From Mytilus trossulus (lineage: Eukaryota > Mollusca > Bivalvia > Mytilida > Mytilidae), in assembly GCF_036588685.1 (NCBI RefSeq), contig NC_086382.1:70343999-70407998 (forward strand): DNA of 64,000 nucleotides, read 5' to 3'. The first letter of the stretch is position 1. Each line of letters opens with the position of its first letter. The translations under genes were made by a program, and so were the position numbers. Shown piece after piece: positions 39,240-48,900 of this stretch. The notes under the pieces were generated by a model, which saw only the letters and a program-made list of their open reading frames with translations, was not told the DNA's origin and did not search any database.

Positions 39240-41345
39240 GTATACTAAAGGGACTGCGTCTGACACGATCTAAATCTAAACAAACTGACAACGCCATGGC
39301 TCAAAATGAAAAAGAAAAACAGAAAAACAATAGTACACATGACACAACATAGAAAACTAAAGAATAAACAACACGAACCCCACCAAAAACTAGGGGTGAT
39401 CTCAGGTGCTCTGGAAGGGTAAGCAGATCCTGCTCCACATGTGGCACCTGTCGTGTTGCTTATGTGATTACAAATCCGGTAAAAAGTATAATTCGGTAGG
39501 TCACATTCATGAAAGGGAAGGGGATTGTAGTTACGACGTAAGGAACATATCCGATATCATTTGTGAAACGGTTATTCCATAACAGTCAACCAACTCGTGA
39601 TGGCGTCCGTAAAATTTACGAAGGGATGATTTCAACTTCACCATTTGGAACTCTTGATTTAATAGCTTCTTTGTGAGCAGTAACCCTCTATCAAGAAAAT
39701 CATGATAGGAAATGCAAGCACGGGAATATCGTAGCAATTGGGAGATATATACCCCGTATGCAGGTGCTGCGTGAATGTAGCTACTTAAAAATGGAAAGTT
39801 CACAATTGGAAAGCTGAAATCATCTCTATTGTCGTAAAGTTTTGTTTTCAACCGACCCTCATTGTCAATTTCTAGATGTAAGTCAAGATATGAAGCCGAC
39901 TTAACTGTATCTGTAGTATCCTTTATCTCCAGTTCAATTGGATAGATGCGTTCCACATAGTCACCAAATTTTGAATTGTTTAGTGAAAGAACATCATCTA
40001 TATAGCGGAAAGTGGAGTTAAAGGATATTGCTTACTTCTTATCTTTCCTCCTAAGAAGTTCCTGCATGAAGTCAGCCTCATAATAATAAAGAAGCAAGTC
40101 GGCAAGTAGAGGGGCACAGTTTGTTCCCATTGGAATGCTGACAGTCTGTTGAAAAACACGTCCTCCGAATGTAACAAATATGTTGTCAATCAAGAAATCA
40201 AACATCTTGATAATATCAGTTTCAGAGAATTGTTTGTTTGAATCAGAGCGATTCTTTACAAAGTAGGATTTATCCCTCCCTAAGACAAGATACCTGTATC
40301 TACGTTGGCCATTCTTTTTTATGAAGCAAAGTAGTACCAACTCTTTCAATTTGTCCTTTAGTTTGGAATGTAAAATTCTTGTGTAAAGAGTAGAAAAGTC
40401 AAATGTTTTAATACTGTTACAAGATGAAAGAGAGTTAGATTGTATGTACTCTAAAAGATCTTTGGAGTTTTTAAGTATCCACATCTGATTCGCGCCACCT
40501 CTAGAATAGTCAGTGCCACAATAACTTTGAAGCCCGTCTTTGATTGCTGCTAAAATAGATGTTAATAATTTAGAAAGAGGTTTCGTGGAGCACTTGGAAG
40601 ACCCAGCAATATACCGTTGTTTATAAGGATTCTTATGTAGTTTAGGTATCCAATACAGTGATGGAAGATCCAGTTCGTCATCTTTGGTTGAAATTCCAAA
40701 GGAACAAAGAACAGACCTATGATTATCCAGGTTTTCCTCTTTGGTAAGTGTCGTGAGGGTATATGTTGAGTTTCCAAGTGAATTGTCAATACCTAATTCG
40801 TTTATCAAGCAGTTAATGTAATGACTTTTACACACAAAAACGATGTTATTTGGGGCTTTGTCTGCGGGGACAACAACATATTTATCATGGAGGTCGGATA
40901 GGTGTTTAGCATGATTTGGATCTTTAAAGATTGACGTAGCATTGACATTGATGGACCCATTCAGTTTCTTAATTCTGTTTTGTATCAACGACCTCACTGC
41001 CTTAATCCATTCGGATAGAGTGTCTACGTCTTCCTTTTCGCGCTTAGCCCATTGCCTGGCATAATCCTCGACTGAATCCATCAAAATTTTAGAGTTGTAT
41101 TTCCAATTGATGGATTTAGGCTCAAGATATTTCGGACCTTTCAAAAACACATTACGTAGAGAAGTGTTATTAACAATGTTGAGGTCACCGGTAATAGCGT
41201 GACCAGCAGGATTATATGTGAATTGGGAACTAGCACAAGTGCAATTAGGAGGTTTAGACTTGAAGTCGTCAATATCGAGATCCTGCAAAACGCGTTTGTA
41301 ATTGAAAATTTTAGTTGCAATAGGTTTGGTATAAGAAATTAACAT
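39240..41345 (-). mobile_element. Penelope-like element PLE1, near-complete copy
   Basis: Contains the RT ORF (39531-41345) and the 3' tail down to about 39250 (CAACGCCATGGCTC, CACGAACCCCACC, GATCTCAGGTGCTC in plus orientation). It lies just past the duplicated 5' flank of cathepsin copy B (GAGAACCCGA at 39232), which it seems to interrupt. The 5' end beyond 41345 could not be fixed. No target duplication was identified. Confidence 0.75.
39531..41345 (-). pseudogene. Penelope-like reverse transcriptase, one nonsense codon
   Basis: A 604-residue RT frame broken only by TAA at codon 438 (40032-40034), where a Leu codon (TTA) would be expected. Visible blocks: VVVPADKAPNNIVFVCK (template-handling region), DLPSLYWIPKLHK, motif A FDFSTLYT (about residues 315-322), motif B SIPMGTNCAPLLADLLLYYY (about 402-421) and motif C FRYIDDVLSLNNS (YIDD at codons 448-451, about 39993-40004). 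The end is MISDMFLTS. No GIY-YIG endonuclease domain follows, unlike canonical Penelope. The N-terminus has a Cys-x-Cys patch (PPNCTCASSQ). Codon 404 is Ser where other copies have Gly, so catalytic fitness is doubtful even apart from the stop. The frame is otherwise open, which indicates a fairly young insertion. Confidence 0.88.
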
Positions 41346-42209
41346 TGTTGGCTATTCTTAATTGATAGTCCTATAGCAACTTAAATATGTTTCGTATTTA
41401 CAAATCATAGTTTTGTAGCATCTAACGGAAGGAATGGCAAAACAGTTTTGTCTAACATCCTTCACACTTATATTCATTCACTTTTTCTCAACACAACTTC
41501 AGGGTAATTCTAGTACCTTGTTTTAGGACAAAAGATCGGTTTTATAGACAGTGAACTATGTGGCAAGCGGGCGACAGGCTATCCACTGCCGAAAAAGATC
41601 TTGATTATTTGAACAATTGCACAACTCAAACAAGCCTTAAATATACCATTAAAATACTCGAATTTTGTTCTTAATACAATGTATATGCAAGTAACAAGTA
41701 ACCTTCAAAATACAGGAAATCGGTTTCGTTCTTTTTTTCAAATTATAGTTGGTCTCTTGTATTCAGTAGTGAAAATACATTTATGATGTCAATGGTTCTA
41801 ATTAAGGTATCAATACTTTACCGATGATCAATTCTCGTAAACCGATTCGGACGTCATGAACCAATGAAGCCAAAAACCAATGTTTTCCCTTCATTCTGAA
41901 GCAGGCATTTCAGTAACTGCTTGTAGTCCTTTGTTAATTTATATATATAACATTGTCCATTTGCTTAGGTTTTTTTTTTGTTATCTATTTTGGCATCGGA
42001 ATAATGCTTATTTTAAACTCAGTTTTACTGTGCGTATTGTTGTGCGTTTCTTTTTCAACTTTGGCTAGATGTACTGGGTGAGGGTTGATATCTCACAAAA
42101 CATGTTGGCTTGTTTGAAGTCTTGTATGATTATTATTTCTAAAACAACAGCCAAATTTCGTGCATCAAATGGACTGATTACAAAGAGGCCACTTGTGAAA
42201 TTGGTGTCA
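41346..42209. other. No recognised gene
   Basis: Likely includes the 5' untranslated part of PLE1 near 41346-41600 (GAACTATGTGGCAAGCGGGC and CTATCCACTGCC), but its border cannot be placed. The remainder is AT-rich and featureless. Confidence 0.4.
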
Positions 42210-42540
42210 TTAGAAATATGAACAGTAATTGGTTAAAAGGGTTTTATATACCCTTTTTGAATTATACATAAACAATCTGATAAACAGTAGTTGTCGTGTG
42301 TTTATGTCATTTATAAGTGTTTCTCGTTTCTCGTTTTTTATATTAGATGAGACCGTAGGTTTTCCCCGTTTGAATGGTTTTACACTAGTAATTTTGGGGC
42401 CCTTTATAGATTTTTGTGTGTGAGCCACGGTTCCGTGTTGAAGACCGTACATCGACCTATAATTTTTAACTTTTATAAATTGTTATTTTGATGGAGAGTT
42501 GTCTCATTGGCACTCACATCACATCTTCCTATATCTAGTG
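42210..42540 (-). repeat. Dispersed repeat R1, complete reverse copy
   Basis: Reverse of R1: ACCGTAGGTTTTCCCCGTTT, GAATGGTTTTACACTAGTAA, GTGTGAGCCACGG, GGAGAGTTGTCTCATTGGCA, CATCTTCCTATATC. ORFs on both strands here are shadows. Confidence 0.85.
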
Positions 42541-42589
42541 AATGTATTTTGCGGTCCCCAGATTATTGTGAGTTAGTATATATATTTTG

Positions 42590-42990
42590 AATCCGTCGTT
42601 TCTATATCTGCCATAATAAATGTGTTGTTTTATGCTGAAATGGTTAAACAATCATAAGCTTCATTATTTATTATTATTTTATGACTTAACGTAATCATGT
42701 CACCTATTTCCGCTGAAAAGTCCGTACTTATTTATTTTACATTATCCAATCACATTCAAACACATTTTGTTTTATTGGAAAACGTTTCAACGGATGTATA
42801 AATTACAGTGACAGGCGGAGAACTTACTCTGAAGTTTAATTTGTTTTAAAATAGCCATAAGCTCGTTCAACGGCACTTAACTGCACTCAACATAGCCGCC
42901 TGGGAAAGTTTGAAAAAAAACAAATTGTGTTATATCAGAAAAAGGTTTAAATTTATCACAGAATGTAGTACAAAAAACTATCAATATAAT
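42590..42990 (+). promoter_or_regulatory. Duplicated upstream block with CCAAT and TATA-like motifs (unit B)
   Basis: Partner of 27600-28000. CCAATCACA (about 42748) is followed by TATAAAT (42799-42806) and the conserved GTGACAGGCGGAG. It lies 4.2 kb upstream of copy B exon 1, as in unit A. No downstream coding exon could be tied to it. Confidence 0.4.
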
Positions 42991-43479
42991 TTCAAGTTGT
43001 TAATTCATTCAACACCCATGCAACAAGTCATCTCATATTGCCTGATAGAAACTGCCGCTATTTTTGTTCTTTCGACAGAAAACTCTCATGTCATTTAAAG
43101 ATTAATAAAAGTTGCAATAAAAAGTATGCATGCATATGTCGAAACATTTATTTTGAATTCTTCATCAAAATAGTACAAACCTGTAGTGTCAATGTCATTC
43201 GTTCTACGTTTTTACTCTGGTTTTATAAGGAATGTATCCCTGTTTATGGGGTCCAGTACGTGTGTGAACATGCACAGGTGTAACGTGGTAACTTAGTTAT
43301 TTCAGCAAAATACGCTGGATCGAATGGAAGGTTGATAATATGAAATTGGAAGTAAATAATTGAAAAAAGGAAATCATCTTCTTGTCATAGATTTACTACA
43401 CATGTTAGAGACATACAAAATATCACTAAGAATTATGACATATTGTAACTTGGGACACTTTCGAAAACATTGTCTTACG

Positions 43480-43790
43480 GCTATGAAAGAGGGGCGAAAG
43501 ATACCAGAGGAACAGTCAAACTCATAGATCGAAAATAAATGTTGACAACGCCATGGCTGAAAAGGAAAATAAAACAGATCTAGATAAATAGTAGTAAACA
43601 AGACACAACATAGAAAACACAAGAGTGAGCAACACGAACCCCACCAATAACTGGGGCTGATATCATGTCCTGTGGAAGGGTTATCAGATACTGCTCCATC
43701 TGTGGCACCCGTCGTGTTGCTCATGTTATAAAAAACCCTGTAAATAGTATAATTCTGTAGTTCACATTCGTGAAAAAGGAACGGAATGAC
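43480..43790 (-). mobile_element. PLE1 3' tail fragment
   Basis: AGAGGGGCGAAAGATACCAG, GACAACGCCATGGCTGAAA, CACGAACCCCACCAATAACT, GGCACCCGTCGTGTTGCTCA, then a decayed FLTS end. About 15% diverged from 24743-25099 by eye. The minus ORF at 43374-43724 is a shadow. Confidence 0.8.
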
Positions 43791-43799
43791 ATAAGGAAC

Positions 43800-43945
43800 A
43801 TATTAAATAAGGCCGTTAGTTTTCTCTTTTGAATTGTTTTACACTGTCATTTCGGGGCCTTGTTGTTGTTGTTGTTGTTGATTTCTGTGTTATTTTGGTC
43901 TCTTGTGGAGAGTCTCGTTGGCAATCATACCACATTTTCTTTTAT
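43800..43945 (-). repeat. R1-related reverse fragment with TTG microsatellite
   Basis: AAGGCCGTTAGTTTTCTCTT, a (TTG)7 run at about 43861-43881, then GTGGAGAGTCTCGTTGGCAA and CATACCACATTTTC. Confidence 0.75.
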
Positions 43946-44013
43946 ATAATTATCCGAAATCATCTGTGACATTTCCTAACACCATAATTAGTCATAATAT
44001 ACTTTCGAAAACA

Positions 44014-44154
44014 ATGCCCCTGAACATGAGTAACAGTGCAACGCCACAAACGAAGAGAGAATTGGCGGCATGGTTGTGTCGACATATAGAACGTAAACGT
44101 AGTCATATTTTTCATAACGGTCTACCAAGATGGGCTGCTGCTGTTCGTTCATAA
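44014..44154 (+). CDS. Small ORF of unknown function
   Basis: 46 codons from ATG at 44014 (the frame is open from 43903, but that part lies in a repeat). It is compositionally protein-like and less AT-rich than its surroundings, with TPQTKRELAAWLCRHIERKR and GLPRWAAAVRS at the end. AATAAA occurs about 150 bp downstream (44301). It could be a small gene, a terminal exon (an AG at about 43999 could serve as acceptor) or a fragment of a dead element. No family recognised. Confidence 0.25.
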   Translation: MPLNMSNSATPQTKRELAAWLCRHIERKRSHIFHNGLPRWAAAVRS

Positions 44155-44332
44155 ATTGAAGAGATTATTCAGCTGTTCAACGTCAACCTAAGAATATAGG
44201 CGTGTCTTTGATTACATTCATAAGCTGTATTTACATATGACAAGGATAATAATATTTTAACATTGTGTGTCGAAATGTCATTTGTGATGTCAGTATATTG
44301 AAATAAACATGTTAGAAATAAGCTCATCATAG

Positions 44333-44400
44333 TTACCAGGACTAAATTTTGTATTTACGCCAGACGCGCGTTTCGTCTATAAGTGTCATATTGAGCACAT
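44333..44400 (-). ncRNA. Decayed hammerhead repeat end
   Basis: The minus strand reads AGACGAAACGCGCGTCTGGC: a perfect GAAA, stem III and GTC triplet. The CTGATGA half is replaced by unrelated sequence (TATGACACTTAT). Confidence 0.55.
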
Positions 44401-44689
44401 TTGATGTAATGTGTTGTACATATGAATAAATTGATTTTAAAAGTCTTTCAATGGTCAGATTCAATTTGATATTTACGACCTGACCTATTTACATCACATT
44501 TTTTATTATAGGGGATGTTCATAGATCTGGAAAGTGTAAACATTTATAATGAAACAGTTATAGGTTTCACTGCAAGTTATAGATTTTTCAGTGTGAATAT
44601 ACATAGTTAGCGGCTAATTGAACTCTCATGGAGACCTAAGGTGAAGTGCGGGGAAGGACGGAATATTTGTTACATCGGTTTGTTCTTCA

Positions 44690-45480
44690 AATCTTCTTAT
44701 TTTCATATGACTTCACTTGTCAAAAACAAGAAGATCAAAGTAGCCAGATCATTTAATTTCATTTTCAGATATATTGATGATGTTTTCTCTATCAACAGTC
44801 CATAATTTCCGATTTTGTTCCATTAATATATACCCTAGAACTAGAATTTTAAGAAACAACATACACAGCTTCATCTGCTTCATTTTTAGACTTTTACCTA
44901 GATTTAGACATACGCGATAATCTCAGTAACAGAATTTATGACAAAAGAGACATTTTTTTTATTTTGACATTACCAATTACCCCGGCCTCAGTAGCAATAT
45001 ACAAAGTTCACCTGCATATGGTATAAAATAAATCTATTTCCCAACATATTCCGTATTCAAGAGCTAGCAGCCGGTATTCACACTTTATAAAACGTCACCC
45101 GTGTCTGCGAATAAAGTTAATGAACAAGGGGCATGTCAAAGAACGTCTCGTCCTTTTTCTAAGTAAAGTTCTTCGGAAGATACCAAGGCAATATTGATAA
45201 CTTCGCAAATAATACACAAAGGTCTTGAAGGATAAATTCTAGGTACTGATTAGGTTTATCATCTTACTGACGTGTTAAAGTAATATTTAATTAATCATTG
45301 TGAATATTTTTATAATATTCATTTGACGTGGACCTATGCTTATCCATCCCGTAATTGTATTATTGCACTATGGTACAATTTTGCATTTTTGTTATTCATT
45401 TTTGCTAATGTGCTTTGTCTGTATGCCTTTTTGTGAACCGTTCTTGACATTTTTATTTGTTATTTTTAATATATCATTTT
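44690..45480 (+). mobile_element. Penelope-like element PLE2, degenerate RT 3' half
   Basis: Reads KVARSFNFIFRYIDDVFSIN (motif C, about 44735-44800). After several stops and frameshifts come DFYLDLDIRDNLSNRIYDKR, PAYGI-like and IKRHPCLRIKLMNKGHVKER. The family tail follows from about 45200. Same family as 63490-64000. Confidence 0.75.
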
Positions 45481-45971
45481 CTAGTAAAGAAAATGCCTGT
45501 AACAAGTCAGAAATATAATAGTTGCTATTCATTCGTTTGATGTGTTTGAGCATTTTAATTTGCCATTGGATTAGGTAGTTTCCGAATTTTAATTTTTTTT
45601 AGATCTTGGTATTTTTGTTATTTTACTGTATAGTGACTTTGTCATTTGAAATAGATAAGGATGTTGAGTAATACTGACAAATTCATAAAATATTCAACAA
45701 AACCTTTTCTAGCTGTATATTCATAGCAGTCAAATACGGTTGTTTAACAATTTTTATACCTGTTAAACTCCAATGTTGCATAATGAGAGTTCAGATTCCA
45801 ATTCATTCAATTATAACGAAAGTAAAACAAACGTCAATCAGCTAGAACTCAAACTACCTTCCATTCTCAATTAACATTGACTGGATTAAACTTTATTTGA
45901 AAGAGTAATGTTATATATTGCATAAATGATACATAACCTGCAAAATTTAGACTTGTTTATAAGATCTTCTA

Positions 45972-48900
45972 TTAGTTCCTATTTAAGATGGCATCATCGT
46001 CAATACGTCTGTCTTTAAACAGTAGTAGATAATGCATTGATGGCCAGTGAACCATTGGTCGTTCTTCGTACTGTCTTTTAGAAGACATATATTCCTCGAC
46101 ACTTTGCCTTACTATGTTATCAATAGAGACAATAAGTGATGGTTTCCACGTGTTTCGATTATTTTGTTGCTTTGTTTTATTGGTTTTTATCTTACTTCTC
46201 CTGTTCATAGGATTATGATTATGTGATGCAGCGTTTTCTTCCTTAGAGTTGGTGTTGCTTATCTACAAAGGCAAATTTGAAAATTGAATTAACTTGTGTT
46301 AAAGTGTTACTTAATTACTAAAAGTAATCTGAAATGTTTACTGGTAAAACAATAAAATCAACAGAATAATGAATGCCAACGCACATTAAAAAAAACATAA
46401 TGCTCACAATTCAGGGCCCTAGACTGGCATGCCTTCTTTAATTTTATTCATGTAAGAGGACATTGATAGTGTTAATAACTTCAATTGGTTATTGCTAACT
46501 GCTCGACAAACATAAGTATCAGATAATAATTGCCTACACCAGGAAAATATTATTTCAGCTGTATTTGGCAAACTGTTTCGGAAATTTGAGTTTTCAGTGC
46601 TACTCAACTTCGTATTTTATATTGTCATTTCTTCTTGCGCCACTTATAAAAAATTTTGTATACGAAACGCGCAGCTGGAGTACAAAAGTTTAATTCTATT
46701 GTACATGATGGAGTTACATTAAACTACTGGGTCGATACTACTTCTGATGGAGGCTTCTTTTTTTGTTGGTCACAAGTCTAATAGATGAAAACAAAAGCAC
46801 AAAGAAACTGAACCTTGAGAAATTTCAAAACGGAAAGTTTTTAATCAAATGGCAAAATCAAATGATAAAACATATCAAACGAATGGCAACTTCAGATGGT
46901 ACTTCGATGTGTATATAAACTATTATTGATATGGTCATAATTATGAATTAACTGTTTACCAAATTGTTGGTTTTTCCCAAACACTGCTGATTTTCTAGCC
47001 AAGAAAGATTACCTTAACTGTGTTTTGCAAAGCCTTTTGGCCTGTAGTGTTCTTATTGATTTTCAACTTTTTTTTTATTTGTCTTTTTCAAACGATCATC
47101 AATGACGTAGACGTAACGCGTGCCTGTCATACAAAGTTTTGTGCTATGATGGGTTAATTTAAGGAATTATTGTAAAACAAAATTCTGTCTATGAAGAAAT
47201 AACATAAAAAATGTGGTGAACACTGAATTATGCGCTTAGCGGGTTATTTAACAATGTGCACCACATCTTTTATGTTATTTCGAATAGACAGAAAAAATAT
47301 TACAGTCTTTTCTTTTAATTTAATTCTAAATTCCATTTTAAACCGTAGAAAAGCATGAAAAAACGTCGATGACGTCACGATCACATAACTTCATTATATA
47401 TATGGGCTGGTAACAAAATAAAGTCTGCCAATTAGAAGACGCGTTACATTCAAAATCAAATTATTCAAATGTGTAGGCCAATTACACTTTGTCGTATGGG
47501 TTGTGTCATATTATTTTTATTAACATATTGCAGTACATTGTATTTCCCTTTTTTCCTTTGATTCTAAAAAACACGTACATTCCTTTTCATTAGATTTTAT
47601 TTGTTATCTTAATGATTAGCTAACAGCGTGAATTGATAACATACCGTATAGCGGGTTATATTCGCGGGGTGCAAATTTTCGCTTATTTTCGCGGATAGAA
47701 CAAAATCGCCAAAATAAGTTCCGCCAAATTAAAGGTGTACATACAAAGGTATGAATACAAGTTTTCAATCCGCCAAAATATTAACCGCCAAAATATTTCG
47801 TATACCTTGTTCAATGAAAATCGCGAAATTTTACACCCGTGAAAATAACCCGCTATACGGTAAGTGATAATTTGTAATTTTTTCAGTTTATAATATAAAT
47901 ACGATTCAGTTTGTTTTAGGTGTATTATTCTCTTTTTTGTGCTATTAGATTCATAATATTGCGTTTCATGCACGATGTTTGCTACTCGATATACAAAATG
48001 TACATTATGTGGATAAAACTAAAAAAAAAATGTTTTAATTTTTATATTTTTTTTTTCAAATGCCAAGATAATCTGTACCGATACAGCCTTCAAATGTCCT
48101 CCTTTATACGCCATAACTCATGGTTGTTCTCCTTATAATGGAGGCTCATACAGAGACAAGAAATATGTATGTACTTACTTGGTCATCCTCGTTGAAATAT
48201 TTGATGTTAGTTCCTCCCTCATCTGACTGGTTAAGGGACAAATGCAATTGGTGCTTCAACTCGTAATAAATAGATTGATTGTTCTTTTGAAGGTTTGGTC
48301 TCTGTTTATCGTCAATTTCAATTTTAATTATATAGAACTGAATAACAGTATGCGAATTATTTTTTTCCTGAAAAAAACCGAGAAATTTAGATATGCGGTG
48401 GAAAATCCTAGATAATTGTATTCTTTGGGTTGTATTCAAACTAAGTCAAAACACTGATAATCATAACAACAAGATAATATAAGGTGGTACGAGTATTCTG
48501 TTAAACATGAATTCAACTTTGATGTGCTAGTACATGTGCCTGTTGAAATCAGTGAAAGACGAAGATAATATTGAAGTTATGGTTCATTAATGTTTTGGCA
48601 ATGGAATATATACATCATGTAAACCTCATTACATACATCTGATTATCAAAACGTAGATACCTGTCTGCCCACTAAAAGTTGATTTCTAGGGAAGCAAGTA
48701 TTTATTTGAGATTTCTTGCTGTATTTTCCTTTAGTGAGAACTATCTTAGTTTCTATGTTACTAAATTCAGTTGTGTTTTATTTCCAGCCACTCCCTTTAA
48801 TATCTCGTGAATTAAACTGATCTATGTTACTAAATTAAAGAAGTATGACTCCAAAACGACAAATCAAAGAATTCTTCTTTATGAATACCTAATAGAAATC

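Noticed and set aside
40562..40789. ORF overlapping the PLE1 RT in another frame
   Set aside because: It is a shadow of the RT, whose frame carries the conserved motifs.
43861..43881. TTG repeat as part of a CRISPR-like or coding array
   Set aside because: It is a plain trinucleotide microsatellite inside a dispersed repeat.
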